A stretch of 64,000 nt of DNA from Amycolatopsis mongoliensis (GCF_030285665.1 NZ_CP127295.1:8804001-8868000); one strand, 5' to 3'. Positions 1 to 12,881 are shown, numbered from the stretch's first letter. Translations and numbers: made by a program. Notes: generated by a model not told the origin, from the sequence alone.

Positions 1-672
1 CCTTCGGGCACGCCGCCACGCACTCGCCGGTGTTCGTGCACCCGCCGAACCCCTCCGCGTCCATCGTGTCCACCATGTCCAGCACCCGGCGGGCCCGCTC
101 CGGCTGCCCCTGCGGCAGCAGGCTCAGATGGGTCACCTTCGCCGCCGTGAACAGCGTCGCCGAGCCGTTGGGGCACGCCGCGACGCAGGCGCCGCAGCCG
201 ATGCACGTCGCGTTGTCGAACGCCAGGTCCGCGTCCGGCTTGGGGACCGGGGTCGCGTGCGCGTCCGGGGCACTGCCCGTCGGGGCGCTGACGTACCCGC
301 CCGCCTGGACGATCCGGTCCAGCGCCGACCGGTCCACCACCAGGTCCTTGATCACCGGGAACCCCTTGGCGCGCCAAGGTTCCACGTCCACCACGTCGCC
401 GTCGGCGAAGGACCGCATGTGCAGCTGACAGGATGTCGTGCGCTCGGGTCCGTGCACCTGCCCGTTGATCACGACGCCGCACGAGCCGCAGATGCCCTCG
501 CGGCAGTCGTGGTCGAAGGCCACCGGTTCCTCGCCGTGCGCGATCAGCTCCTGGTTCAGCACGTCCAGCATTTCGAGGAAGGACATGTCCGGGCTGACGT
601 CGTCGACCGGGTAGGACACCAGCCGGCCCTCGGTGGCCGGGCCGGCCTGCCGCCAGATGCGGACGGTGAGTT

Positions 673-676
<4 letters not shown>
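1..676 (-). CDS. sdhB: Succinate dehydrogenase/fumarate reductase iron-sulfur subunit, 3' end outside the window
   Basis: This is the iron-sulfur subunit that carries electrons from the SdhA flavin to the membrane quinone site. About 225 residues are visible; the C-terminus lies beyond position 1. Cysteines for a plant-type [2Fe-2S] cluster are at C58, C63, C66 and C83 (CREGICGSC). [4Fe-4S] ligands are at about C158-C168 ([12 protein letters not shown]), and the last cysteine set begins at about C213. The ATG at 676 overlaps the sdhA stop in an ATGA junction, so it is the last gene of a C-A-B operon. That gene order matches the type-B enzymes of actinobacteria (for example M. tuberculosis Sdh1). 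Confidence 0.93.
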
Positions 677-2600
<1,924 letters not shown>

Positions 2601-2601
<1 letters not shown>

Positions 2602-3353
2602 CAGTCCACCAGTCCCGTCATGACCGCGACCGGGACGAGCGCGTAGCCGCCCGCGATCACGACCGCCGTCGTGCTGCCGAAGATCTTGATCGCCCGTTCC
2701 CGCTTCGCGCTGGTGACGCCGAGGGTGCGCGCGGCACTGGCGAAGCCGTGGTGGATGTGCAGGCCGAGCATGACCAGGGCCACGAGGTAGATCAGGTTCA
2801 CCCACCAGACCTGGAAGTCCGCGACGAGGTTGTGGTACGGGTCGCCCGGTACGAAGTCGCGGTTCACCGTGCCCACGGTGAAGTCGAGGATGTGCCAGAC
2901 GACGAACACCGCCAGTGTCGCGCCGCCCCAGCGCATCGTGCGCACCGCGAAGGTCGCGCGCACCGGGCGCCGGTGGACGTAGCGCACCGGGCGCGCCCGC
3001 AGGTCGCGCCGGACCAGCTGCACCGCCGCCGTGACGTGCAGGACCAGCGCCACGAGCAGGACGACGCGCTGGATCCAGAGGAACCAGGCGTAGGGCAGGA
3101 CCGGTTCGCCGATCGTGCGCAGCCAGTGCGCGTAGTGGTTGAGGTCGACGGCGCCGAGGAACGTCTTGAGGTTGCCGACCATGTGCGCGAACACGAACGC
3201 GAGCAGGAGCGCGCCGCTGACCGCCATGACGATCTTCTTGCCGATCGTCGAATCCCAGAACTGGCGGAAGGTCGAGCGGCGCCGCCGCACCGCGAGATCG
3301 TTTGCCACCCGACCGACGGTAGGAGCACCCCCATCAGAGGTCAAAGACATCAT
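2601..3353 (-). CDS. sdhC: Succinate dehydrogenase cytochrome b (membrane anchor) subunit, type B
   Basis: This is the single membrane anchor of a type-B succinate:quinone reductase, about 250 residues with roughly five hydrophobic helices. The first follows [16 protein letters not shown], and several histidines at helix ends (HMVGN, LHVTA, WHILDF, HIHHGF) are plausible ligands for two b hemes. A separate SdhD is not expected in this type. Two adjacent ATGs (3353 and 3350) could start it; neither has a strong Shine-Dalgarno sequence. The gene is divergent from a LysR gene 37 bp away, and the gap is almost filled by a LysR-type dyad. Confidence 0.9.
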
Positions 3354-3362
3354 GACTCTGCA

Positions 3363-3388
3363 CTCGATAGCCAACGGCTATCATCGAG
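3363..3388. promoter_or_regulatory. LysR-type dyad between sdhC and the LysR gene
   Basis: GATAGCC-AAC-GGCTATC (3366-3382) is a perfect 7-bp inverted repeat with a 3-nt spacer, and CTCGA/TCGAG flank it. It contains the T-N11-A signature of LysR regulators in the exact form ATAG-N7-CTAT. It lies 13 bp from the sdhC start and 8 bp from the LysR start, so it probably controls both, with very short leaders. Confidence 0.7.
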
Positions 3389-3390
3389 GG

Positions 3391-4338
3391 ATGCAGCTGC
3401 ACCAGCTCGCCTACTTCGTCGCCGTCGCGGAGCACCGGCACTTCACCCGCGCCGCCGAGGAGATGCGGGTCGCGCAACCCTCGCTGTCGCAGCAGATCCG
3501 CACGCTCGAGCACGACCTGGGCGCGCCGCTGTTCCACCGGATCCGCGGCAACGTCTCGCTCACGGAGGCCGGCGAAGTCCTGCTGCCGATCGCGCGGCGG
3601 ATCCTGGCGGAGACCGAATCCGCGCGGCTCGCGATCCGCGAACTGGACGAGCTGGACCGGGGCCGCGTGCGGCTCGGCGCGCCACCGAGCCTGTGCACGG
3701 GCCTGCTGCCCGCGATGCTGTCGGCGTTCCGCCGCCGGTACCCGGGCATTCAGCTGGAGCTGCACGAAAGCGGGTCGGGCGACCTCCGGCAGCGGCTGGC
3801 CGAAGGCGCGCTGGACCTGGCGCTGCTGGCCGGTGCGCGGACCGCGGGCGACCCCCACCTGGCGGCGACGCCCCTGCTGCTGGAGGAGCTCGTCGTGATC
3901 TCCCCCACGGACGCGCCGGTGCCGCACGCGGGCGCCCGGCTCGCCGTCCACGAGCTCGCGGACGTCCCCCTGGTGATGTTCCGCCGCGGCTACGACGTCC
4001 GGGAAGCGACGGTCAACGCCTGCCGCGCGGCCGGGTTCGAGCCGTCGTTCGCGATCGAGGGCGGTGAGATGGACGCCGTGCTGGAGCTGGTGCGCGCCGG
4101 CGTCGGGTCCGCGGTCGTGCCGAGCACCGTCGCGGGTGAACGGTTCCTGATGACGCGCTTCGCACCGGAAGCCGGCATGACCCGGATCGTGCAGCTGGCC
4201 TACCGCAAGGAGATCGAGCCGACGCGGGCCGTCCGGGCGCTGCGCACCGCGATCGTCGGGTTCGTGGCCGACCGCGCGAGCCTTCCGCCCGGTATCGAGT
4301 CCCTTGTGGACAGAGGCGCCCGACCAACGGGGGGTTGA
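3391..4338 (+). CDS. LysR family transcriptional regulator beside sdhCAB
   Basis: A 315-residue LysR protein. The N-terminal winged helix is typical (MQLHQLAYFVAVAEHRHFTR, then AQPSLSQQIRTLE), and a periplasmic-binding-like effector domain follows from about residue 90. The ATG at 3391 was chosen because it starts the canonical helix-turn-helix; the upstream open frame is antisense to sdhC. Divergent position and the intergenic dyad suggest it regulates itself and sdhCAB. The effector is unknown. The dyad resembles OxyR sites, but the two regulatory cysteines of OxyR were not clearly found. Confidence 0.88.
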   Translation: MQLHQLAYFVAVAEHRHFTRAAEEMRVAQPSLSQQIRTLEHDLGAPLFHRIRGNVSLTEAGEVLLPIARRILAETESARLAIRELDELDRGRVRLGAPPSLCTGLLPAMLSAFRRRYPGIQLELHESGSGDLRQRLAEGALDLALLAGARTAGDPHLAATPLLLEELVVISPTDAPVPHAGARLAVHELADVPLVMFRRGYDVREATVNACRAAGFEPSFAIEGGEMDAVLELVRAGVGSAVVPSTVAGERFLMTRFAPEAGMTRIVQLAYRKEIEPTRAVRALRTAIVGFVADRASLPPGIESLVDRGARPTGG

Positions 4339-4361
4339 CCACCGCCGCGTTCAGGAGTCCG

Positions 4362-5930
4362 ATGGACGCCGTGAATCGCCTGCGCTCGGCCGCCGTGCTC
4401 GTCGTCCTCGCCGGTTCCCTCCTGGCCCCGGTCCCCGCCGCCGCCGACACCGGCCTGGGTTTCGACCTGGACGCGGCCACCATCCCCGAACTCCAGCAGC
4501 GGATGGACCACGGTGGCCTCACCGCCGTCCGGCTGACGACGGCCTACCTGCACCGCATCGACGCCCTCGACGGCAAGGTCCGCTCGGTGCTCGCCGTCGA
4601 CCCGGGCGCGCTGCGCGCCGCCGCCGCCAGCGACGCCCGCCGCCGCGCGCACCACTCGCTCGGCCGGCTGGACGGGATTCCGGTGCTGCTCAAGGACAAC
4701 ATCGACACCCACGCGCAGCCGGCGACCGCGGGGTCGCGAGGCCTGCCGCGCAGCCGCCCGGCCGCCGACGCGGCGCTGGTCGACCGGCTGCAGCGCGGGG
4801 GCGCCGTCATCCTCGGCAAGACCAACCTCTCCGAGTGGGCCAACTTCCGGTCGACGCATTCGACGTCGGGCTGGTCCGGGATCGGCGGCCAGACGAACAA
4901 CCCCTACGTCCTCGACCGCAACCCGTGCGGCTCGTCCTCGGGCTCCGGCGCCGCCGTGGCCGCCACGCTGGCCCAGGTCGCGATCGGCACCGAAACCGAC
5001 GGCTCGATCGTCTGCCCGGCCGGCGCCAACGACGTCGTCGGCGAGAAGCCGACGCTCGGGCTCGTCAGCCGGACCGGCGTCGTGCCGATCTCCGCGGAGC
5101 AGGACACCGCCGGGCCGATGGCGCGCCACGTCGTCGACGCCGCCGTCACGCTGTCCGTGCTGCAGGGCCGCGACCCGGCCGACCCCGCGACGGCGGCGAT
5201 TCCCGCCGGGCAGCCGCAGGACTACGCGGCGCTCCTGCACCCGGGTGCCCTGCGCGGGGCCCGGATCGGTGTCTGGCGGCTGGCCGGCCTGGACGCCGAC
5301 GTCGACCGGGTCGTCGGGGACGCCGTCCGGACGCTGACCGCCCGCGGGGCGACGGTGGTCGACGTCGACCTGCCGTACCAGGACCGGATCGGCGCGGCCG
5401 AGACGCCCGCGCTGCTCACCGAGTTCAAGCGCGACCTGAACGCCTACCTCACGCACCGGCCGGGCCACCCCGCCACGCTCGACGAGCTGATCGCCTTCGA
5501 CCGGCGCGACCCGGTGGAGCTGTCGAAGTTCGGCCAGGAGCTGTTCGAGCAGGCCGCGGCCGCGCCCGGGCCGCACGATCCGACGTACCGGCAGCAGCGG
5601 GCGACGGCCACTTCGCTGGCGCAGCGGTCGATCGACGAAACGCTTTCCCGGCTGCACCTGGACGCGATCGTCGCGCCCACCAACAGCCCGGCGTGGAAGA
5701 CGGACTACGCCACCGGCGACGCGTTCGTCCTCGGCTCGTCGACCCCGGCGGCCGTCGCGGGCTACCCGAACGTGTCGGTCCCGGCCGGGTTCGCGGGTCC
5801 GCTGCCGATCGGCGTTTCGTTCTTCGCCGGCCGCTGGGCCGACGCCCGCGTGCTCGCCTTCGCCGCGGCGTTCGAACGCGCCGCCCCGGCACGCCGGGCC
5901 CCCGCCTTCCTGCCCACGCTCGGCTCCTGA
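4362..5930 (+). CDS. Secreted amidase-signature family hydrolase
   Basis: This is an exported amidase of 522 residues. A signal peptide ends near PVPAAADT (residue 28). The Ser-cisSer-Lys triad of the amidase signature family is visible: Lys111 in LLKDNID, the Gly/Ser-rich CGSSSGSG loop at about 189-196, and the nucleophile Ser215 in TETDGSI. The substrate cannot be told from sequence; exported relatives include peptide amidases and other amide hydrolases. The ATG at 4362 has an AGGAG 4 nt upstream; a TTG at 4335 is the alternative. It follows the LysR gene by 23 bp but lacks an obvious link to it. Confidence 0.88.
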   Translation: MDAVNRLRSAAVLVVLAGSLLAPVPAAADTGLGFDLDAATIPELQQRMDHGGLTAVRLTTAYLHRIDALDGKVRSVLAVDPGALRAAAASDARRRAHHSLGRLDGIPVLLKDNIDTHAQPATAGSRGLPRSRPAADAALVDRLQRGGAVILGKTNLSEWANFRSTHSTSGWSGIGGQTNNPYVLDRNPCGSSSGSGAAVAATLAQVAIGTETDGSIVCPAGANDVVGEKPTLGLVSRTGVVPISAEQDTAGPMARHVVDAAVTLSVLQGRDPADPATAAIPAGQPQDYAALLHPGALRGARIGVWRLAGLDADVDRVVGDAVRTLTARGATVVDVDLPYQDRIGAAETPALLTEFKRDLNAYLTHRPGHPATLDELIAFDRRDPVELSKFGQELFEQAAAAPGPHDPTYRQQRATATSLAQRSIDETLSRLHLDAIVAPTNSPAWKTDYATGDAFVLGSSTPAAVAGYPNVSVPAGFAGPLPIGVSFFAGRWADARVLAFAAAFERAAPARRAPAFLPTLGS

Positions 5931-5997
5931 CGTCCTCCCCGCCGCGAGCGAGTACCGAGGTGAAATAGGCCTTATCGATTCAGACACCCTCTGCTAG

Positions 5998-7347
<1,350 letters not shown>

Positions 7348-7384
7348 GCCACTCGATCGGCGAACCGCGCCGATCTGTAGTGCC

Positions 7385-8842
7385 ATGGGACGGGTGACGA
7401 CGTTTCACTCTTTCCTGGACAAGGTGGACGAACGACTGGGCGACGGGCTCGAGCACGTCCTGTGCGCGCACCACCGGAGACGGCTGCGCGACCTCGGCTG
7501 GGGTGACGTGCTCGAGCCCGGCGGCGACCGGTTCGGCGGCCGGGCCGCGGTCCGCGACGGCAACCACGTCGAGGTGCTGATCGACGGCGAAGAGGTGCTG
7601 CCGGCGATCGAGGACGCCATCCGGCGGGCGAAGTCCCACGTGCACATCGCCAACTGGCACGCGAGCGCCGACTTCCGACTGACGCGCGAGCCCGGTGCCC
7701 TCAGCCTGCGGGAGCTGCTCGCCGAGACCGCCGACCGGGGCGTCGACGTGCGGGTGCTGCTGTGGGCCGGGCCGCCGGTCCCGGCGTTCAAGCCGACGCG
7801 GGGCCTCGCGCAGCGGGAGCAGCGGAAGCTCACCGACGGCTCGGCCGTGCGCTGCGTGCTGGACTCCCGCGAGCGGACCATGCACTGCCACCACGAAAAG
7901 CTCGTGATCGTCGACGACGCGGTCGCGTTCGTGGGCGGCGTCGACTTCACCGCGCTGGAGGGCGACCGCCACGACAGCCCGGACCACCCGCCGCGGCCGA
8001 TCGGCTGGCACGACCTGGCGTCCCGGCTCGAAGGACCGGTCGTCGCCGACGTCGCGGACCACTTCCGGCGGCGGTGGACGGAGGTGGCGGACGAGGACCT
8101 GCCGGAACCGAGCGTGCCCGGGCCGGCCGGCGGCAGCCGCGTCCAGCTGCTGCGCACGGTGCCGAACAGCACCTACGACTTCGCGCCGAAGGGCGAGTTC
8201 ACGATCCTCGACGGCTACCTGCGGGCGCTGCGGTCGGCGCGCCGGCTCGTCTACCTGGAGAACCAGTTCCTGTGGTCGCCCGAGATCGCCGAGGTGCTCA
8301 TCGACAAGCTGCGCACTCCGCCGGACGACCGGTTCCGCATGGTCCTGCTGCTGCCGCGCAAGCCGAGCAACGGCGCCGACACCACCCGCGGTCAGCTGGG
8401 CCGGCTCGTCGACGCCGACGGCGGCAACGGACGCCTGCTCGCGGCGACGATCAGCGCGCACGACGGGGACGCCTCCTCCCCCGTGTACGTGCACGCGAAG
8501 GTCGGCATCGTGGACGACGAGTGGCTGACCGTCGGGTCGGCGAACCTCAACGAGCACTCGCTGTTCAACGACACCGAGGTCAACATCGCGACCGACGACC
8601 ACGAGCTGGCCCGCTCGACGCGGCTGCGTCTGTGGGCCGAGCACCTCGGCCGGGACGTGGGCGAGGTGGACGGCGACCCGGCGGACGTCGTCGACCACCT
8701 CTGGCGGCCGGTGGCCGAGGAGCAGGCGGAGCGGGAACGCCGGGGCGAGCACCGGACCCACCGGCTGGTGCTGCTGCCCGGGGTGTCCCGGCGGGCGGGG
8801 CGGTTGCAGGGACCACTGCGCGGACTCCTGGTCGACGGCTGA
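7385..8842 (+). CDS. Phospholipase D superfamily protein (cardiolipin synthase-like)
   Basis: A 485-residue PLD-family protein with two complete HxK(x4)D motifs: H170-K172-D177 (HEKLVIVDD) and H370-K372-D377 (HAKVGIVDD), each preceding conserved Gly-rich strands (FVGGVDF, TVGSANLN). Two HKD sites in one chain form a single active site that acts through a phospho-histidine. Family members transfer or hydrolyse phosphatidyl groups; whether this one makes cardiolipin or degrades phospholipid is unclear. No signal peptide or membrane helix was seen, unlike typical cardiolipin synthases. The 37-bp gap after eno suggests possible co-transcription. Confidence 0.87.
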   Translation: MGRVTTFHSFLDKVDERLGDGLEHVLCAHHRRRLRDLGWGDVLEPGGDRFGGRAAVRDGNHVEVLIDGEEVLPAIEDAIRRAKSHVHIANWHASADFRLTREPGALSLRELLAETADRGVDVRVLLWAGPPVPAFKPTRGLAQREQRKLTDGSAVRCVLDSRERTMHCHHEKLVIVDDAVAFVGGVDFTALEGDRHDSPDHPPRPIGWHDLASRLEGPVVADVADHFRRRWTEVADEDLPEPSVPGPAGGSRVQLLRTVPNSTYDFAPKGEFTILDGYLRALRSARRLVYLENQFLWSPEIAEVLIDKLRTPPDDRFRMVLLLPRKPSNGADTTRGQLGRLVDADGGNGRLLAATISAHDGDASSPVYVHAKVGIVDDEWLTVGSANLNEHSLFNDTEVNIATDDHELARSTRLRLWAEHLGRDVGEVDGDPADVVDHLWRPVAEEQAERERRGEHRTHRLVLLPGVSRRAGRLQGPLRGLLVDG

Positions 8843-8877
8843 AGCGAAGATCGGCCGGCGGCCCTAGATTGGGCGGC

Positions 8878-9648
8878 ATGACCTCCACCGCCGAAAAGGC
8901 CACCCGGCTGCAGGAGCTGCACGCCGCGCCCGAGCTGCTGCTCGTCGTCAACGTCTGGGACGCCATCACCGCCAAGGTCGTCGCCGAGACGCCCGGCACG
9001 CACGCGCTCGCCACTCCCAGCCACGGCATCGCCGCCTCGCGCGGCTACCCGGACGGCGAAAAGATCCCGCGCGACGAGATGATCGCCGAGGTCGCGCTGA
9101 TCGTGCGGACGGCGGGCGACCTGCCCGTCACCGCCGACCTCGAAGCCGGCTACGGCGATCCCGGCGGCACCATCGCCCGGGCCATCGAGGCCGGGGCCGT
9201 CGGCGCCAACCTCGAAGACCGGATGAAGCCCCTGGGCGAAGCCGTGAAGGCGGTCGAAGCCGCCGTCGAAGCCGCGCAGAAGGCCGGGGTCGACTTCGTG
9301 CTCAACGCCCGCACCGACGCCTTCCTCAAGACCGACCCCGAGACCGCGCTGACCGAGGCCATCACCCGCGGCCGCGCGTATCTCGATGCCGGCGCGTCCA
9401 ACTTCTTCGTGCCCGGCAAGCTGGACGAGGCCCAGGTCGCCCGGCTCGTCGAAGAACTCGGCGAACGCAAGATCAACCTCATCGGCATCCCCGGCTCGAT
9501 CCCCCTCAAGCGCGCGCAGGAGCTCGGTGTCTCGCGCGTGTCCTACGGCCCGTGGAGCCAGAACGTCGCCCTGACCGCGCTGGCCAAGCTCGCCGAAGAC
9601 GTCTACGCCGGCGGCGGCCTGCCCGCCGACACCCGGAAGCTCAACTGA
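8878..9648 (+). CDS. Isocitrate lyase/PEP mutase family protein
   Basis: A 256-residue TIM-barrel protein of the isocitrate lyase/PEP mutase superfamily. It shows NVWDAITAKVV near the N-terminus, the Mg-binding TADLEAGYG, NLEDRM and VLNARTDAFL. The KKCGH motif of true isocitrate lyase is absent. Short actinobacterial members of this kind are usually annotated as carboxyvinyl-carboxyphosphonate phosphorylmutase or methylisocitrate-lyase-like; the substrate here is unknown. The ATG at 8878 starts the conserved part. Its stop lies 3 bp from the stop of the convergent aldehyde dehydrogenase gene. Confidence 0.82.
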   Translation: MTSTAEKATRLQELHAAPELLLVVNVWDAITAKVVAETPGTHALATPSHGIAASRGYPDGEKIPRDEMIAEVALIVRTAGDLPVTADLEAGYGDPGGTIARAIEAGAVGANLEDRMKPLGEAVKAVEAAVEAAQKAGVDFVLNARTDAFLKTDPETALTEAITRGRAYLDAGASNFFVPGKLDEAQVARLVEELGERKINLIGIPGSIPLKRAQELGVSRVSYGPWSQNVALTALAKLAEDVYAGGGLPADTRKLN

Positions 9649-9651
9649 GCA

Positions 9652-11226
9652 CTACCGGATCCGCAGCTTTCGCATGAGCTTCAGCCCGGACAGCATGCTC
9701 TCGACGTACTTTTCGTAGCCCTGTCCGGGCCGCGGGCCCATGACCTGCTTCTTCAGCACCGCCAGGTTCTGCCCGTCGGTGTACTTGAGCAGGCCCTGGT
9801 CGCCGTGGCGGGCGCCGACCCCGGAGCTCTTCACCCCTCCGGACGGCGTCCCCTTGGCGGCGAACGCCGTCGCGAGGATGTCGTTGACGTTCACGTTGCC
9901 GGACTCCAGCCGCGCCGCGACCGCCCGCGCCGCGGCGATGTCGCGGCTCCAGACCGACGCGTTGAGGCCGTAGTCGGTGTCGTTGGCCAGCTCGACGGCT
10001 TCGTCGACCGTGCGGTACTTGTGCAGCGCGATGACGGGACCGAAGGTTTCGGTGACGCCGCAGACCATGTCCTTCGTGACGCCTTCGAGGATCGTCGGCT
10101 CGAAGAACGCGGGCCCGAGGTCGGGACGCGGCTTGCCGCCGCAGAGCACGGTCGCGCCCTTCGCGACGGCGTCGTCGACGTGCTCCTTGACGCGGCGCAT
10201 GTGGTCGGGCGAGACGAGCGAACCCATGTCGGGCCCGAAGTCGTAGGCTGCCCGGACGTCCAGCGCCTTCGCGGCCGCCACGAAGGCGTCCTTGAACTCG
10301 TCGTAGCGTGACTCCGGCAGGTAGATCCGCTCGATGTGCATGCAGATCTGGCCCGTGTTGCCGAACGCGCCGAAGATCGCACCCTGTACGGCTTCGGAGA
10401 TGTCGGCGTCGTCGAGGACGATCATCGGGTTCTTGCCGCCGAGTTCCAGGCAGCAGCCGATGAGGTTGCGCCCGGCCCGCTCGCCGATCACCCGCCCGGT
10501 GGCCGTGGAGCCGGTGAACATCACGTAGTCGGCCTGGTCGATGAGCGTCGGGCCGACGTCGGGACCCTCGCCGCAGACGACCTGGAACAGGCCCTTCGGC
10601 AGGCCGGCCTCCTCCAGCATCCGGATGCCGTAGAGCGGGGACAGTGCCGTCTTGTTGTCCGGCTTCAGGACCACGGCGTTGCCGGCCATCAGCGCCGGGA
10701 TCGCGTCGGAAATGCCGGTGGCGAACGGGAAGTTCCACGGCGCGATGATGCCGACGACCCCCTTCGGCTGCCGGACCTCGGTCGACGACGTCAGCAGCGG
10801 CACCGGCCCGCCACGCTTGACCGGCGCCAGCAGCCTGGCGGCCCGCCGCAGGTAGTGGCTCATCACCATGGCGGGGTCGCAGGTCTCCTCGATCGCCATC
10901 CGCCGGTTCTTGCCGCTCTCGACCTGGATGAGGTCGGCGACGGCCCGCGCGCGGTCGACGAAGAGCGCGTGCGCCCGCTTGAACACCGCCAGCCGCTGCT
11001 TGAGCGGTGTGGCGGCCCACTTCCGCTGGGCCTCGCGGGCGACGGCGAACGCCTGCTCGATGTCGGCCGGGGTCGACTGCGGCAGCTCGACGAGCGCCTC
11101 GCCGGTGTAGACCTCGGTGAGCTTCCAGGTCTCGCCGGACGAACCCGGCACGCGGGCGACCAGCTGCCGCAGGAACGCGTCGGTCACCGAGGCCGGGCGG
11201 GTGAGTTCGAGCGGGGTCACGGTCAT
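9652..11226 (-). CDS. Succinate-semialdehyde dehydrogenase family protein (GabD2-like)
   Basis: An NAD(P)-dependent aldehyde dehydrogenase of 524 residues. The catalytic Cys is in NTGQICMHIERI, the general base Glu in CCLELGGKNP, and cofactor contacts in IIAPWNFPFA and FTGSTATG. The overall pattern resembles mycobacterial GabD2. It starts 7 bp after the GMC oxidoreductase stop, so the two are an operon, in which the GMC enzyme could oxidise an alcohol to an aldehyde and this enzyme oxidise the aldehyde to an acid. The actual substrate is not shown. A KstR-type site upstream of the pair hints at sterol- or lipid-linked expression. Confidence 0.87.
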   Translation of the reverse strand: MTVTPLELTRPASVTDAFLRQLVARVPGSSGETWKLTEVYTGEALVELPQSTPADIEQAFAVAREAQRKWAATPLKQRLAVFKRAHALFVDRARAVADLIQVESGKNRRMAIEETCDPAMVMSHYLRRAARLLAPVKRGGPVPLLTSSTEVRQPKGVVGIIAPWNFPFATGISDAIPALMAGNAVVLKPDNKTALSPLYGIRMLEEAGLPKGLFQVVCGEGPDVGPTLIDQADYVMFTGSTATGRVIGERAGRNLIGCCLELGGKNPMIVLDDADISEAVQGAIFGAFGNTGQICMHIERIYLPESRYDEFKDAFVAAAKALDVRAAYDFGPDMGSLVSPDHMRRVKEHVDDAVAKGATVLCGGKPRPDLGPAFFEPTILEGVTKDMVCGVTETFGPVIALHKYRTVDEAVELANDTDYGLNASVWSRDIAAARAVAARLESGNVNVNDILATAFAAKGTPSGGVKSSGVGARHGDQGLLKYTDGQNLAVLKKQVMGPRPGQGYEKYVESMLSGLKLMRKLRIR

Positions 11227-11233
11227 GGTCCGC

Positions 11234-12856
11234 TCACTTTCCCAGGACGAGCTGCGCGCCCATCTCGCCGATCATGATGGCGGGCGCGTTGGTGTTGCCG
11301 CCGGTGATCGACGGCATGATCGAGGCGTCACAGACCCGCAGGCCCTCGACGCCGCGCACCTTCAGGTCGGGGCCGACGACGGCGAGCTCGTCGACGCCCA
11401 TCCGGCAGGTGCCGACGCCGTGGTAGACCGACGTCGCGCGGTTGAGGATCGCGTCGCGCAGCTCCTGGCCGCGCAGGTCCTTGCCCGGGTGGATCTCCTC
11501 CTTCACCGCGCCCTTGAACGCCTTCGACGCGAAGATCTCGCGGACCATCTCCGAACCTTCGGCGAGCACTTCGAGGTCGGCCGGATCGGAGAGGTACTGG
11601 AAGTCGATCAGCGGCGCGGCCGTGGGATCGGCCGAAGCGAGCCGCAGCGTGCCGCGGCTCTTCGGGTAGATCAGCGTCGACAGCACGGTCAGCGCGGGGC
11701 GCTTGTCGACGTCGTGGCGGATCGGCGCGTCCTGGTTGGGCGACACGTACGCCCACGGCAGGAGGTGCAGCTGGAGGTCGGGCACGGCGTCGGCCTGGGA
11801 CGTCTTGAGGAACGCGACCGCCTCGAAGACCGAGTTGGCCAGGAACGTGGTGCCGGGCTTCAGCAGCTCGCGGGCCAGGCCGCGCGCGAAGTACGGTGCC
11901 GAGCCCTTGTTCTTGCTGGAGGACACGTGGAACGTCAGCGCGTGGAACATGTGGTCGTGCATGTTGTCGCCGACGGGCAGGTCGGCGAGCACGTCGATGC
12001 CGTGTTTCCCGAGGTGCTCGGCGTGGCCGATCCCGGACAGCATGAGCAGCTGGGCGGACCCGGCGAACCCGGCCGAGAGGATGACCTCCTTGCCGGCGCG
12101 GACGACGCGGCTCCCCCGGCCGTCGGCGACCTCGACGCCGACCGCACGGCCGTTGTCGAAGAGGACCTTCTTCACGAGCACTCCGGACTGGAGCTGGAGC
12201 GTCGGCGGGGCGAGGTGGTGGAGGTAGCCGCGGGAGGCGCTGTAGCGGAGGCCGTCGGCAGCGTTCTGCTGCATCCGGCTGACGCCCTCCTGGGACTCGG
12301 CGTTGTAGTCGTCGAGGATCTTGCAGCCGAGCGCGTCGGCGGTGGCGTCGACGAACTGCAGCGACCCTTCCTGCGGGTTCCTGGCGCGGGTGACCCGGAT
12401 CGGCCCGCCCGCGCCGCGGAACGCGTTCTCGCCGTCCTCGAAGTCCTCCATCCGCTTGTAGGCGGCGTTGACGCTGTCGGCGTCCCAGCCGGTGTTGCCC
12501 TCGGCGGCCCAGGAGTCGAAGTTGGCGCGGTTGCCTCGGACGTAGACCATGCCGTTGATGGAGCTGGACCCGCCGACGACCTTGCCGCGCGGCACCGGCA
12601 TCCGGCGATCGAGAACGTGTTTCTGCGGCACGCCGTAGTAGCCCCAGTCGAACGGCTTCTTGAGCTGGGGCACCGCGTGCATCGGGCCCACCAGCCCGGG
12701 CTTCTTGATCAGCAGCCGCTCGTCGCTCTTCCCGGCTTCGAGGACGATCACGCTGGCCCCGGACTGCGCCAGCCGCCCCGCGATCGCCGCCCCCGAGCTC
12801 CCCGACCCGACGACGACGTAGTCGGCTTCGTCGCCGCGCGGCGCCTTCTTCGCCAT
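11234..12856 (-). CDS. GMC family FAD-dependent oxidoreductase
   Basis: A flavoprotein alcohol dehydrogenase/oxidase of 540 residues. It has the FAD-binding VVGSGSSGAAIAGRLAQSG near the N-terminus, the first GMC signature in GKVVGGSSSINGMVYVRG, and a C-terminal GGNTNAPAIMIGE. Relatives are annotated as choline dehydrogenase-like; substrate assignment from sequence is unsafe. The ATG at 12856 has GAGGAG 6-7 nt upstream. It is first in an operon with the aldehyde dehydrogenase. It lies 2.3 kb from mftR, so a role like MftG (the GMC enzyme of mycofactocin recycling) is possible but not supported, because it is on the other strand and has its own operator. Confidence 0.88.
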   Translation of the reverse strand: MAKKAPRGDEADYVVVGSGSSGAAIAGRLAQSGASVIVLEAGKSDERLLIKKPGLVGPMHAVPQLKKPFDWGYYGVPQKHVLDRRMPVPRGKVVGGSSSINGMVYVRGNRANFDSWAAEGNTGWDADSVNAAYKRMEDFEDGENAFRGAGGPIRVTRARNPQEGSLQFVDATADALGCKILDDYNAESQEGVSRMQQNAADGLRYSASRGYLHHLAPPTLQLQSGVLVKKVLFDNGRAVGVEVADGRGSRVVRAGKEVILSAGFAGSAQLLMLSGIGHAEHLGKHGIDVLADLPVGDNMHDHMFHALTFHVSSSKNKGSAPYFARGLARELLKPGTTFLANSVFEAVAFLKTSQADAVPDLQLHLLPWAYVSPNQDAPIRHDVDKRPALTVLSTLIYPKSRGTLRLASADPTAAPLIDFQYLSDPADLEVLAEGSEMVREIFASKAFKGAVKEEIHPGKDLRGQELRDAILNRATSVYHGVGTCRMGVDELAVVGPDLKVRGVEGLRVCDASIMPSITGGNTNAPAIMIGEMGAQLVLGK

Positions 12857-12881
12857 GTCCGCTCCTCGGTCCGGCCCGCCA

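Noticed and set aside
3391..4338. The LysR gene as oxyR because of the ATAG-N7-CTAT site
   Set aside because: The two redox cysteines at the OxyR spacing were not found; the site form is shared by many LysR proteins.
7762..8877. A plus-strand frame running from inside the phospholipase gene into the PEP-mutase-like gene, suggesting a fusion
   Set aside because: Its first part is out of frame with the HKD protein and has no family character; the second gene has its own ATG at 8878.
11234..12856. GMC oxidoreductase as mftG
   Set aside because: It is on the opposite strand, separated by several unrelated genes, and has its own KstR-type operator and a coupled aldehyde dehydrogenase.
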